Source: Chrysaora quinquecirrha
Lineage: Eukaryota > Cnidaria > Scyphozoa > Semaeostomeae > Pelagiidae
NCBI GenBank assembly: GCA_014526335.1
Contig: JACTAT010000052.1
Span: 4,591,905-4,655,904, forward strand
DNA length: 64,000 bases
Direction: 5' to 3'
This document shows, piece after piece, positions 23,301-34,374 of this stretch. Each line of letters starts with the position of its first letter. Positions within the stretch are counted from its first letter, which is position 1. A program made the position numbers and the translations under genes. The notes under the pieces are model-generated. The model did not search any database and had not been told where the DNA came from. It worked only from the letters and a program-made list of their open reading frames with translations.

Positions 23301-25083
23301 CAAACAAAACAAAATTTTTGGAAAAGTTCAAAAACATGTTTTGCTTAACGCAAAAACTGTTTTGTGACTATTTGAAGTATCTTTAACTATTGGATATATC
23401 ATCGATAGGTCATAATACCTAGCTCGTTCAAATTCTCTATTCATTTTATTATTGATCCGATGATAACAGTTTTAGAATCTGCTGTGCTGAGCATTGCCTC
23501 GGTTCCTCATATACCGTTTGCATCTCAATCGTGAACATCGTGAACACTTTCCTAGTCCAAGCACTTGTTGATTCTTGATTTTCTCTCTTCTATCTTTCTT
23601 TTTCTTAAGAGGGATCCAGGTCCTTAGGAGGGATCTGACAAGCCAACCATAACCCACATGCAACAGATTTGGAACTATATTATATAAGGGATAAGAAACA
23701 ACATATTGAGCCAATAAATACAATATTATAACAAGAAGCTAATGACAAATTCTTATATAAACAGGTTCAAATAAGTCGTGATGGACAGGAACTTGAGCCA
23801 TCTGTTGGTGAAGCACTTTGTTCTTTTTGGAACCAGACGTTACCACCAGGACCAGCTATGCATCATCTGCATCGTAATGTCTCTGTTGATTACCATGTGG
23901 AACAAAATGCGGCGATTCAACAGGCACCACCGATGGATCCGTCTCAAGCTTATGGTGTTGTTGAAGGGCACTCGCAGCCACAGGTATGTTCATAGGATTG
24001 CTTTACGAGTGAGGTATGATCAACTTTGCTGCCTGGTGTATTTCTTCTCGGACGGTTAGTTTTTATCAGATTTAGGGACACGTTACAGAACACTCTCACC
24101 GACCAGAGGAAGAACAAAGGGGAACCTCATACAACACCCAATTTCTTTGATAAATGACTGCAACTACGCTAATTTTTGTCCGGGGAGCAATTGAATACGT
24201 TTTACGGACTCTGTTAAATCTGGAATACAATTTAGCGGCTGCTGTTGATAGGGAGACTGGACAATCGTGATAACTCGAGTTAGTTTTGGGGGTTAGAGTC
24301 TATGTTTGCGCTGCTTGAAAGGGCGATACACTATCTAGTGTGCATTGGCTTTGTGTACCTAGACAACCTTCCAACGCTTAGGTAGAGAGATCATGGATTT
24401 CATTGAGATTCTCCCTCGTGCTTGTGTCTCGATTCTCGTTTATTTCAAGTGCACTTCTTGTAGATTCTGAGATTTTCCGTTTGCAAAATCTGCCGAATCA
24501 TCTTACTTCAGAAATCTGCATGTTTCAAGATAAATTTTCTATTTATGTCATCGCAATAATTGGCCTATTCCAGAACGCGGATCCCAAAACAACGACAAGT
24601 TGTCTAGTAGCTATATTATGCTTTGTACTTTAAAAGAAGAAACCAAGTATTTCACAAGATGTAAAAAAATAGATGTTAAAACTAGCGCTCTTGGTAAATC
24701 GAGAGTTTTAAGTTGTTCAATCAAGACTTTGGCATTTTGATGTAAAAGACATTGGTACGATTCTGTCAAAAACCTTCAGGTTCTTCCAGACAGCCGTCTA
24801 ACTGGAAACAATTTCGTTGAATTTCTAGATGTTCATAGCTGATCATGCACAAGCTGCGATGTACAATACTGCATACGCCCCCGCAGAGGTTCATGAAATG
24901 CCTTCACAGTATCATCCGCATGCAGTTTATCCTGCGCAGATGCCTGGTTTTGCTCCTCCGCAAATGCTACAGACAAGATATCCAACATCTGAGGTATATC
25001 ATATGCATTCACAATCATTCATTCCGTACAGAAGACAAGGTAATTATCCACCAAGAGGTGTTCATTACTATACACAGTATTAA
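16017..25083 (+). CDS. YTHDC2: YTHDC2: DExH-box RNA helicase with ankyrin and YTH m6A-reader domains
   Basis: YTHDC2 is a 3'-5' RNA helicase that binds m6A-modified RNA and drives meiotic entry in other animals. Exons: 16017-17332, 17807-19098, 20081-20509, 20986-21589, 22354-22860, 23765-23983, 24829-25083. Domain order matches the family: R3H (about residues 20-95), helicase core with Walker A near 200, DEIH near 298, ankyrin repeats inserted at about 500-565, TNIAETS at about 689, QRRGRAGR at about 736, HA2/OB region, then YTH at about 1278-1380. The model is about 1541 residues against 1430 in human; the extra length is mainly a Pro/Tyr/His-rich C-terminus. Exon 1 as given is broken by single-base losses at 16067-16072, 16624-16627 and 17143-17146, and the exon 5/6 join suggests another at 22856-22859. 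Because conservation continues across each break, I treat it as a gene with probable sequence errors. A recent pseudogene is the alternative. Confidence 0.93.
17461..17517 (+). pseudogene. Non-LTR reverse transcriptase relic
   Basis: Nineteen codons in YTHDC2 intron 1 read VTSGIPQGSILGPLLFIYP and then stop. This is the hallmark (S)GxPQGSxLGPLLF block just before the catalytic region of LINE-type reverse transcriptases. Nothing recognisable remains on either side, so it is a short dead fragment. Confidence 0.8.
17807..19098 (+). CDS. YTHDC2: YTHDC2 exon 2: ankyrin insert and second helicase domain
   Basis: The exon begins after TTATTAACAG; joining GA from exon 1 to its first G restores Glu-Glu-Lys. 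It encodes two ankyrin-like repeats (about residues 500-565), an acidic linker, and the helicase C domain with LVFLPGYDDI, STNIAETSVTI and ALQRRGRAGRCRPG, running into the HA2 region. It is intact over 1.29 kb and ends in CCT before GTGAGT. Confidence 0.95.
19171..19484 (+). repeat. Tandem duplication, about 157-bp unit
   Basis: Two diverged direct copies start at 19171 and 19328, each beginning ATTCCCAGCTTTGAAAG and including TTGTTGGCTCG and CTTAAGCCTGGTTT. They lie in YTHDC2 intron 2 and have no coding role that I can see. Confidence 0.8.
20081..20509 (+). CDS. YTHDC2: YTHDC2 exon 3: HA2/OB region
   Basis: The exon starts after CTTTTTCACTAG; the split codon gives DPFVLP as in animal YTHDC2. 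It encodes the conserved SDHIVLLKAFQEW and NSENWPVVKAAVLAGIYP blocks of the DEAH helicase C-terminal region. It ends before GTATGT in phase 1. Confidence 0.93.
20510..20985 (+). other. YTHDC2: YTHDC2 intron 3
   Basis: A GT-AG intron of 476 bp. Nothing coding is recognised within it. Confidence 0.8.
20986..21589 (+). CDS. YTHDC2: YTHDC2 exon 4: OB fold and acidic/Ser-rich linker
   Basis: The exon begins after AATCTTTTTCAG and restores SNGHGKS across the junction. The conserved LPHDWLYYDEMSR of the OB-fold region follows, then an acidic Ser-rich stretch and the conserved helical block with SSEGRSWSQADDAVI. It ends in phase 2 before GTAAGA. Confidence 0.92.
21741..22002 (+). repeat. TTAG microsatellite
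   Basis: About 260 bp of imperfect TTAG (AGTT) units in YTHDC2 intron 4, interrupted by AATT and ACTT variants. It is a simple repeat. Confidence 0.9.
22354..22860 (+). CDS. YTHDC2: YTHDC2 exon 5: Arg/Lys-rich linker and YTH domain
   Basis: The exon starts after AAATATCTTTCAG. A charged RNA-binding-like linker precedes the YTH domain (RYFIVKC to NPWNENK). Cage positions aligned to human YTHDC2 by exact spacing are Trp (codon 22601-22603), Phe where Trp is expected (22751-22753) and Leu (22766-22768). The exon ends AACAAAAG before GTCTGT; one extra A would give Lys-Lys and an in-frame join to exon 6. Confidence 0.92.
22946..22998 (+). mobile_element. Truncated TAGAC-family MITE
   Basis: One end of the TAGAC family (TAGACGTATTACCTGAGTCG, then CGCTATTG and TGGACGCTCAAAC) is present in YTHDC2 intron 5. 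The opposite end is missing in the following 200 bp. Confidence 0.6.
23185..23345. mobile_element. Partial copy of the GATCAAACATTG MITE family
   Basis: The segment contains GGCCAAATGATCAAACATT and internal AAATGTTTG/CAAAACATTGCTTG words shared with the complete copy at 31879-32160. The outer ends are incomplete. Confidence 0.6.
23765..23983 (+). CDS. YTHDC2: YTHDC2 exon 6: end of YTH domain
   Basis: Reading from after TATAAACAG gives VQISRDGQELEP, nearly identical to human YTHDC2, then a less conserved tail ending before GTATGT. The frame is a multiple of three, but it needs one extra base in exon 5. Using AATAAG at 23775 as acceptor keeps frame without a correction but drops the conserved VQI. 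Confidence 0.88.
24829..25083 (+). CDS. YTHDC2: YTHDC2 exon 7: Pro/Tyr/His-rich C-terminus
   Basis: The exon follows GAATTTCTAG in phase 0 and encodes 84 residues rich in Pro, Tyr, His, Met and Gln, ending RGVHYYTQY and TAA. No counterpart exists in the human protein as I know it. The composition resembles low-complexity RNA-granule segments (inference). Confidence 0.78.
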   Translation: MFIADHAQAAMYNTAYAPAEVHEMPSQYHPHAVYPAQMPGFAPPQMLQTRYPTSEVYHMHSQSFIPYRRQGNYPPRGVHYYTQY

Positions 25084-26046
25084 TATTCAGAGAAGTACGT
25101 ATCATCTAAGATTATGACCTTGAATATTTAGATTTGTAGGTTTATAGGTATTTAGGACTGTAGGCAACCTAGTAGCAGAAAATTTTCAATTTCGCCCCAT
25201 CATTGCCATGGTTTTCTACCTGAATGGACAACTCAGAAATTTTGTTTCCCGGGATACTCAAGCAAGCCATATGGGAGATAAAACCAGAGAAAACCTTATT
25301 AGGCTTCAATTTTTTTCCATTTTAGGACTTTTGTGACGTAATTATGACGTCACTATAAACGTAATGTTATATTGTGTTTTATTGTAAAACAGAATGTTAT
25401 ATCTGAATTTAACTGAGTGGTTGTTTTAGGCTTAAATGCAGCACAGATTGTTGGAATGATGGGGCACTTAAAAATGTTATTTATCGTGTAAGATCTCTCG
25501 TGTAAAGACTATAATACATTACTGAGGACTTGACAAAATGCTGACTAGCATCCATGGTCTATGCAAAGAAAAAGGTATTATTAACAGACTAGCTTTGTGT
25601 TTTTAATATTGCTTTGTTTTTCGTTGCTTTGCTAGCAAAATGTTTCGTTCATTTCGCAAGTCGTTTAAAGCGCTTCTTTAGTTTACTTTTGTTGTAATGA
25701 CTCTTTATCTGTCTTCAAGGTTCTAAACAGATAGTATTGATTGTAACTATCTAACAAGCTTCCTAACTTTAGTGCGAGAGAGAGAGATAATTTCGGGGCA
25801 TTTCGACCTGTGGAATTCAGAAAAACATGCGACTTTCCGAAGTATCCAGCGTTTGCCCAAACGGTGCGATACTTGGCGATAATAGTGCGATACTTACGGA
25901 TGAATTTTTGACGTCACTAGAAATTTTTTATTATTAGGCCAGCCAATCAAATTTCGAATTGACAAAGCGGATACCGTGGTTGAATTTTGGACGGCGTAGT
26001 TTTACGCAGGGTTCTATTGTTTTGTTCACACGCTAGCGAACCTAAG

Positions 26047-26112
26047 TAGACTCACAATACGAGTCGTAGTTATAGCTGAATGGAATTGCTGGACGATCAG
26101 CAATAACAATCT
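26047..26112 (+). mobile_element. Truncated TAGAC-family MITE
   Basis: The end TAGACTCACAATACGAGTCG is followed by TAGTTATAGCTG and TTGCTGGACGATCA, matching family copies at 44756 and 22946. No opposite end was found. Confidence 0.55.
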
Positions 26113-27105
26113 GGTTCAATTCAATAAAATATGAGCGAAATATATTGACTTGTGCTGCAAATTGAGGGACGATGTTGTTGCATACTGCATTGTGTAGTGT
26201 GATTCGAGTCGCGTTTCCCTCTTCAAAAATCGCACAAGACTTTCGTGAAAACAAAAGATTTTTCAAGGTATTTCAGTGAATACGATAGTCTGTCCAGAGT
26301 CTTTTTAAGCAAAGGTGTGCGAGATTTTTAAGAAGAAAAAGTGAATCACTCCTCCCAGCTGCTTCCATAAAAGTATATTTTACCAGTGGTCAGTCTGCCA
26401 ACCTGTCTGCCTGCTTGGCGTATGAGTACGCAGGAAATCAAGCACATTTATTCTTATAAAATATTATAAAAGATCTATAGGAATTGAAGCTTCGATATCA
26501 TATTTTAATGATAAAAAACAACATAGTCTATTTCCCTTCCGCTGTCTCGTAATTTCAAATAGACGATGACTACGACATAACGACGATTTTTCGCCACTAT
26601 TCTGCATCTACTGACGACAGTAGCTTCATGTTCTCTTTCAAAATCATTTCATTAAAAGAGCAAGGATCCAGGATCCTTACAAATCATTCTCCTTCAATAG
26701 AATCCAGACCACCTGTTCCATATTTCAGTGTGGTTATTGGCGTCAGTTCGCGGCTGTTTTCATTACGAGGACTGGAATCACAAAATCAGCAATTAATTTC
26801 CACTTCAGAAACTATTCAGAAAAGTTTTCTATTAATCAAAATCTCGTTCATATATATTGCGATACTTAATTGCCGCATGTTTGTATTAGCCTGTAAATAA
26901 ATAAAGTAAACAAACTTGTTTGCTTCTTGTTTACTCGAGGACTTCAAAAGATACCTCACTTGTAACCCCGCCTGAATTTTTTCTAGCGAGAAGGTCGATT
27001 TGCGAAAGTTCTGATTTTTCCTGTGTGAGAGCCATAAGAAAGTTTGCGTACTGAAATTGTCGGATAAGAAAGTTCAATTGGCTCGTCTTTCTTATACTTG
27101 AAGAG

Positions 27106-27228
27106 TAGACTCACTACACGCGTTTCCAGTTTTCGCCACCCTACTTTTTATTGTGTCCACACTGAACTATTGTAAAAAACAACAACAACAACATCAAGTA
27201 AAGTAGTGGGACTTATGTAGTTAGTCTA
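27106..27228. mobile_element. TAGAC-family MITE with 9-bp target duplication
   Basis: A 123-bp element starts TAGACTCACTACA and ends with an inverted version (ATGTAGTTAGTCTA). It is flanked by CTTGAAGAG (27097-27105) and CTTAAAGAG (27229-27237), an 8 of 9 match. Confidence 0.75.
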
Positions 27229-28617
27229 CTTAAAGAGTGGTTTTAAAGGAGCTGAAAGAAGTATTCCTAAATATTGATTTTAGGGGGGTTGCCTTAAGAA
27301 TATCCAGGTGAATAATTTTCAACAAAAGAATTGGCGGGAAAAATTGGAGACTTCGGGGTTGGAGGGGGGGTAGTTGTAGCCTTCTTTCCTAATTATCGAA
27401 GAACTCAAAACGCTTTCAAATTGAAGTAGAGGAAAATCTCACTTGACATGGTGGAGAACCCTGAAACGTGTTTGATTAATTAAAGAAAACACTGAATTGT
27501 TGAAACATAATTAATTTTAACATCTACTAATTTTTGTTTGCAATAAATTAAGATTCCATCTGTTATTTTCACACTACTTACAATGAAGGTCATTAAGAGA
27601 GAGTGTATTTTCAGGAAAGTTGCTATCATCTGTAGGGCAGGAATTGCCTTGTTTAGTGATGATCAGTTAGAGAAAGGGGTGATTTTTCCCGCATCGACTG
27701 TTGGAAGCACAGTTATTTTCGTGATGCGGATCACAGGATAATTAGGGAAAAGAATAATTTCCTCGTGGAAATGCGTGTGCTTAGCCTAGACGTTTGTTCT
27801 GAGACCTCAGGAGTCTATGCTGCGATAGGGGAATATGTAGCTTCTTTAGCTTCATTTTTCCACCAACAGAAGTTCAACGTTGAGCGCTAGAGCATGGTTC
27901 AATTAGGTATATTGAGAGCTTTCTCATGTGAACATCAATTCACTAACTATTATAGTCTAGGGGAAACTCACTCCTTGGAATCTCGTGCACACTTTGCTTG
28001 GATTTCTGTTGTTTTTTTTAAATCCTTTGAAATCCTTTTGTTTCAATGGGAATCTAGTACGCATTTTTTGATAAGTGAAGTGCCCCTCGATTCTGGTGTA
28101 TTTATCATTCAGAAGATTCTCTTGTCTCGACTTGATTTTTTTCTTCAACGGGCTACTACCCTCAGTTCTTTTAACAATACCCTCGATTCTGGTCACAATA
28201 GAAAGTCCTTGACTAACGTGAAACCTCGTGGGTCTTTTTGAACTGTTGTTAACAGAAAAGGGGATGTTAATGGTAGAAGGGGCTTTTCTATTCAATATAT
28301 GCTAGAACAAGCTGTATTTTCCTTTTTGTTGTTTCTGTTATCGGGGTTAGCTGTAGAAAATGCTGAAATGATCAATGGGGTGGATACAATACAGTTTTTG
28401 CAGCTGCCGAACAGGAAGCGAACATTTAGACACAGGATAGAATAAGAATGCTTACACGCGTGATGGAAAATCCAAACCTTAAGCGTGTATTAGTCGCCCA
28501 AATAGGATTACCTTCTAAAAGGCACGCATGGTGAGGAAGGTATTAGGCGCATGATACAACAAACATTCGGACTCTTGAGGGATAGCACTAGCTCCCTACA
28601 TGATAGGCAGGCGACCT

Positions 28618-28675
28618 GACCGAAGCTCAAATGCTTGACCAACAATGTTTGATCGTTTGGCAAAGGCTTTAACAT
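28618..28675. mobile_element. Solo end of the GATCAAACATTG MITE family
   Basis: Contains GACCAACAATGTTTGATCG followed by TTTGGCAAAGG, matching the right end of the complete copy at 31879-32160. The left half is not recognisable. Confidence 0.5.
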
Positions 28676-29479
28676 GCAGTTCTTTACGAGTGTTTTGATC
28701 GGTTTCGACTGTTTACGATTCATCATTCTGCGTCTCAGGTGATTGCGATGGACCTTATTGGTATTTGCCCGAACGCTTCAACTATCATACCATTTCTACT
28801 GACATGAATCATTGTTAAAGGTCTGCCCTTTGATTGACAAATTCTAGAATAAAAACAAAGATTTTATTTTCCTCAAATCTGATAATTCTTTCACTTTAGG
28901 CGATATTCTTATTAATCTTTTAATTATAGACAGGTGCTTACTTAATTTTAATTAGCATAGACAAACAGTTTATATCCTTTAGTGTCTTCCATTGACTACA
29001 GTTTATCGTTTTGTTGCAATAATATAAACAATGATAATAATTAATTATGTTTGATCGCTATCTCATATCATACAAGTAATTCCTTTGGATGCGCTGTATG
29101 CATCGCCACTCCCCTAAGCTTAAAATAATCCCAAAAATGATTTCATCCTTCACGAAGAAGGGTGGATCAGTGATTACCTATTGAACCTTGTATCGTGCCC
29201 ATGCTTCAATGCTTTGTCAATTTGACTCTATTATAATTTCACGATCTTTTAGATTAAGAATTTCTGAATGAATTTTTGGCAGAAGGTACTAACCAGTTGA
29301 ATTAAGAATGCCGTCTTTCCTTGATTAGCGCCAAGGGCGCGTATCTGAAAATCCTTCTTAGCTTGAGGGTGCGGCTCCCTTCAAGAACTTGCACATCAGC
29401 TAACAAACGAGGATCTGTGACCAACATGATTGGCAGCCCAATTCCAACGAGGGGCCAATCCGAGGGACGTGTCAAGTAC

Positions 29480-29640
29480 GATCAGCTCGTTCAATTTTGT
29501 ACAACAAAAATAGCATAGGACCGAGTGCACATCCCTGAGGTACTCCACTAGTTACTATTGTCCAATTCGACTTCAAGCCATTTTACACAAGACTCAGTTC
29601 CATGCGAGTCAAGCAAAGCACTATCATAAGTGAGTGACTG
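29480..29640 (-). pseudogene. LINE reverse transcriptase relic
   Basis: On the minus strand a frame reads [20 protein letters not shown], the standard block of non-LTR reverse transcriptases. The part just upstream ([17 protein letters not shown]) is in another frame. The fragment is frameshifted, truncated and surrounded by non-coding sequence. Confidence 0.82.
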
Positions 29641-31878
29641 TGTGGCTGCTTGGATACTCTTCAACGAGAAACGACTTAGCTAATAGCCAAAATCTTAACC
29701 GAGATATAGATCTATGTGTTTGAGTGTTTGGAAATTCCCCATTAGCGCCGAAGTTGCATTTTGGAAATGATTTTAACAGGGAACATATAGACTTAACCTA
29801 AAGCTGTGGCTAAGCTAGGAGACATTGTATTCGGCGTGTCTCCCAGTGAACATGCGAGTGACAAGCGAGCAACATGTTTCCCAAGCTGTCTCCCTGTGTG
29901 TCTCTCGCTACAAATTTTGTCCTACAACGTTTTTGAGGTGGCTAAACTGGGCCAAGCCAAACACCATTAGGACTGACTCCATTAGGACTGACTACATCAA
30001 TACTCTTCAATGGGGAACGACTAACAAGCGATGTTGGCTGGCAAAAGTTGGCGTGCATGAAAGAATGTCAGAGAAAAGTGCGAAGGCGAAATCAAAGATG
30101 GCCGACCAAAACACCTGTTTGAATATTTGACTTGAATTGCACTTTCTGAATGACGCAAAACATAATATGCAGGAGTTAACCTAGGATTTATGAAGCGATA
30201 CAAATTATTCAAAACGTAGATATCGCTGTTGAAGCTGAGATACTACCCAAGTCAACATTTGTTTTTGACAAAAACACGAACAGCTGAAAAGCTCAGATCT
30301 GATTAAACCACAGTGGTTTAGGAGGACGTTTTACGCACTGGCTTCAAAAGATACTTTTAGTTTTAATCAAAGAGAAATGCCTATGTCCAAAGCCGTATGA
30401 TTAATTTCATTACTTGAACAATAACTGCGAAAACAAAGAATAACGATAGCTCTTTTCAACGTTCCATGCATAATTTATAATGTAAGTACATAAACTGACT
30501 GAAGTCTCCCGTAGTTGTATTCTTTTGATGGCTCAAGTCATTAGTTGAATTGTATGATTCAGAATCAATCTTTCAAAACTCGCTCTGCATGGCTTTTTCA
30601 GCTCATGTCCGTTTCAGCTGTCGCGAGCTTCGTTCTCGCGTTAACAGGGGGTGACCTGTTGGTAATGCTTATCCGGCGATAATCCGCGCGAGTTCAGTAA
30701 GGCGAAGCGGAAAAATCGTAGCGCATGCCAAATAATGTACTGTACCTTATATTTCGTTGTTCACACTACCGTCATAGCTCTTTTGTTGACGCTATGTCTA
30801 TCCAAGTTATATGTAACAGTACAGCCTCCATTAACGTACACCTCTATACAATGGGCACCTAAGAAAAATTCGGAACCAATTTGAACCGACCCTTTCGGCT
30901 CACATCAGAAACCTGGGATACGACTCTCAGCATGGGTCATCAAGAAAGGGATAAACCTCTTTAAAGTCTGCAATGTTACTTAATCTTTGGGCGTGGGGGG
31001 CTAAAGCTTATCGGCACCCTCTTTGTTGGTAATTGTTTTATGCATCGAAGTCACGTTTTTACGTTTCTCTTATATGCATGTGGGTTTATCGGTCTATCTG
31101 AATCTAGTTCGTAGCTGGAGCAGAGAAGATCTAGCGGCGAGCATAGCTATATCAAGATGTTTTATTTCTTTATGATTTCTGGAGAGGGAGTTCGTTGGTT
31201 TTCACATGCAACGTAATACTAGAGGGCATTCTGAATAACCTTTTTCTCTGAATTTGCCTATGAGTGATATCACGATGCTCTTTAATGTTCTTTTATCGTG
31301 AGCCTCTCGGTTAGTTCAGTTGTTGATTCGCTGTATGAGAGCTCACAAATTAAAGCATTCCAACATATACAGAAACGCTTTTGTTTCTAAGAGCAGATGT
31401 ATTTTTTAAGAAAACAGATGTTTCTTTAGCGCGATAAAAGTTGCCTCATGCTGATCAATCACGATTCCTTTTTGAAATATTCACTTGCTGCTATATACTG
31501 CTATACAGATTTTTCTTCTCGGGTGCTCTAAGTTTAAATTCTTCTCTCTTTAGTTCCTTTAGCTCCTTTCAGCTTATCTTATCAGGGTAAAGACTCATCT
31601 TCCTTCAGATCATCTAACACCCCCTTCCTTCTTTTTCCAATTCCTTATTTCCCCAGGAGAAGGCGCCTTCCGTCGACGGCAGCTCTTAGAAACGGTCTCG
31701 TTTCGAAGAACATTACCCATCCATCATCAGTGCTTGGACCCCTAAATGTATAACAGAAAAGAAAATGCGATAGTTTCTCAATGTCGGCAACTCCTTTTGC
31801 AAAAGATCCCGAAATCTGCAAATCTGTAGTTTTCGATAAAAATTAGCGTGCGAAAGTCATCGCAGTCTTATCTCGAGG

Positions 31879-32160
31879 CTTAGGCCCTTGCCAAACGATC
31901 AAACATTGTTGGTCAAGCATTTGAGATTTTGCGTTATGAGCAGTGTTTGACATTTTGGCCACGTCGCAAAACATTGCTTGACAAGCCGAATTCCTTCAGA
32001 AGTTTTTGAGAAACTTTAGAAAAACATTCAATGCTTGTATCAAACAAAAAATATTGGACGAGCAATGTTTGTGATGTGGCCAAATAGTCAGACACCGTGT
32101 TTGACAAGCCAATCTCAAATGTCTGACAAACAATGTTTGATCGTTTGGCCCGGGCCTAAG
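31879..32160. mobile_element. Complete GATCAAACATTG-family MITE
   Basis: A 282-bp element with about 48-bp imperfect inverted ends: CTTAGGCCCTTGCCAAACGA continuing into TCAAACATTG on the left, and the reverse complement ending in GGGCCTAAG on the right. The interior repeats AAACATTGCTTG and AGCAATGTTTG, so the whole element is nearly palindromic. No clear target duplication. Related copies occur at 23185, 28618, 32286 and 57254. Confidence 0.85.
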
Positions 32161-32285
32161 AGAGTCATGTATCAATAAAACAATTTCCAAAAGGAAAAGC
32201 AGATCCTGAAATCCTGAAAAGTTTGCGTGAGAAATTCACAAAATATGTTACTTAAAATTTACGATGTTTCTCGGTGTCCTGTGAG

Positions 32286-32554
32286 CCTAAGATTAGAGAC
32301 AAACGATCAAACATTGTTTATCAAACATGTGAAATTTGCTTTTCAAACAATGTTGGATCATTTGGTCACCTTGCAAAGCATTGCTTGACAAACAGAAATT
32401 ATTAGACTGTTTCAAAAACGCTTTCTGCTTGTCGCTAGCAAAAAGATATTGGACAAGCAATGTTTTACGACCAGGCCGAACGGTCAAACATTGTTTGCGA
32501 AGCAAATTTCAAATGTTTTCCAAACCATGTTTGATAGTTTGGCAAGGGCCTAAG
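32286..32554. mobile_element. Second, diverged GATCAAACATTG-family MITE
   Basis: It starts CCTAAGATTAGAGACAAACG and ends TTGGCAAGGGCCTAAG, with interior words shared with the copy 126 bp upstream. The left terminus is degraded. Confidence 0.75.
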
Positions 32555-33063
32555 CCTATCGGTTCATATTAGGTCGTTTCAGGCCTCTGTCAATTTTATA
32601 TTTCGTTTTTTTTTATATATTTTCAAACCTAGCCTATTGTATTTTTTAGCTCAAGCAGGATTTTGAAACTTTTGGTTCTCGTGCTTTGTCAATTTCACTG
32701 CCACTATTTCAATAGAATTCACTCCCAGGGGATACAGGCAATCAAGATTTTTTTCCGAATGCATTCGAGAAGTTACCAGAAAGTTTCGTTATTGAAGATA
32801 ATCGCTGCTGCAAGTGTCTGTCCTGTGTTCCATGGTTTGTTTCGAAGGAAAGAGAAAGATTGGCCTAGCTCAAGCTAAAATGTTGCAATTCAGTCTTCAG
32901 TTCAAAACAGGTATATAAAAGCTTTCTTATAGATACTTTGTTCTATTGGTAATTTTTCAGAGTTTTATTTTCGACGTTATCAGCATTTCCACAAACTAAA
33001 TACTTCGAACACATGAACAATGGAGTGGTACCTAGGCCTTGAGCGACGGAGCATATGGCTATA
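32555..33063. other. Gene-free stretch
   Basis: One 71-codon ORF (32663-32878) lacks recognisable features. Nothing else is seen. Confidence 0.4.
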
Positions 33064-33279
33064 GATGCTTCCGCAAATAATGGCCGCCGTTTTAAGGCCT
33101 ATTGTTTTCATTAGGGATTTTCGAAAGGAATTCTGGGAATAATTTTCTTCGTTACGTATTTTACATAGCTGAAAACATTGAATTCGTAAATAAGGAAGTT
33201 ATTCCCAGAATTCCCTTCCAGAAACCTTAAGAAAAACAAGCGATTGACAGAAACGGCCGCCGTCTTTTGCGGAAACCTC
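33064..33279. mobile_element. MITE with TA target duplication and CCGCAAA ends
   Basis: The ends GATGCTTCCGCAAATAATGG (then CCGCCG) and the reverse complement of GAGGTTTCCGCAAAAGACGG flank 216 bp, with TA on both sides. A second inner inverted pair, GGAATTCTGGGAATAA and TTATTCCCAGAATTCC, makes the element largely palindromic. Tc1/mariner-like by its TA site (inference). Confidence 0.75.
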
Positions 33280-34048
33280 TATTCCAGTGCATTTGCGCAT
33301 GAGAGAAAACCAATGATGCCATTTATCTCTGGCTGTATATAATTATTACAGCCTTATAGCTAGCATTATTTATCTTGCAGCAAAATGTTCAAATTAGATC
33401 ATGTTTCAGCCATGGCTCATTGACTTTAACGAACCATAATTGGTTCCTGGCATTTAATTTTGCAAAGGCATAAGCAGTTTGGGATTTTCCCAGAGCTGCA
33501 AAATCTGAGGGGTAAAATAGCCTCTCTCCTAAAACGGTTAACTGGGTTAACTTTAAAACCGCGTTTATAGATGTACGATGAATTTGCTGACGATTTCGCT
33601 TTGGAAAGTTGACGTTTACTCCCCGAAGAACTCTCAAATTTCCCGCCAAAAACATCAAAAGAAAAATTGCGGTATTATCTATTAACCAGTGCCAAATCGA
33701 TTCTTTTCCTTACCAAATTTGGAAGTTAACGATTTAAACTAAGGTAATTCTCTTTTTTTTTAAAGGACGCCATAGAACCAACAACAACAACTTTTCACGG
33801 GTCGCCGCAAAGAGAGATAATTGAAAAGCAAAAGCACTTTTTGCTTGCTGAATGGTGTTTTAGGGCAAAACAGTTACAGAGAAAGAACAAGCTTCGTATT
33901 TTCTGAGGTATGACTTTCATTACCATGAATTATATTCAATTCTATGACCAAAGTGGGAGTCCGCTGCACCTCTATCTTAGTTTACACTAGTTTGCACTAT
34001 GCCCGTACGAAAGGAATACGGAATGATTTCATATCGGATGGGGAATTA
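33280..34048. other. Gene-free stretch
   Basis: Short ORFs only, without recognisable motifs. Confidence 0.4.
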
Positions 34049-34374
34049 GGAGTCTCCGTTTACACTATGCCGGTATGAAACGAATACGATGAGCAAAGTC
34101 ATCTGTTTTTGTCTAATATTGCTTCATGTCAACAAGAAGAAAGAGTAGTTGTTGTTTCTCTCATTCATTCAGCAAAGCGGCATCAAACTGTACCGTATTC
34201 AGGCTTTTACACTATGCCGTTTTCAGATGAAGCCGGCTAGCGTATCGTATTCTTATTCATTTCGTACCGTATTCATGTCAAAACTGTGCGGGCATATAGT
34301 GTAGACGCAAGGTCAAACGGTATAGTTTCGTACCGTATTCGTCTCATACCGACATAGAGTAAACGGGGTCTTAA
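34049..34374. mobile_element. TIR element, CCGTTTACACTATG ends
   Basis: The left end (GAGTCTCCGTTTACACTATG, then CCGGTATGAAACGAATACG) pairs with the reverse complement at 34320-34374. The interior holds repeated ACCGTATTC and ACTATGCC words. Related sequence lies just outside at 33980-34020, suggesting a nested or partly duplicated element. No target duplication is clear. Confidence 0.65.

Larger units (their letters stand above)
25084..31878. other. Intergenic region with repeats
   Basis: No gene is recognised. It contains two TAGAC-family copies, one end of the GATCAAACATTG family and a LINE reverse transcriptase relic, listed separately. Remaining ORFs are short and featureless. Confidence 0.45.

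Noticed and set aside
31996..32572. Several 64-78 codon ORFs with similar peptides
   Set aside because: They are translations of the palindromic GATCAAACATTG MITEs in both orientations.
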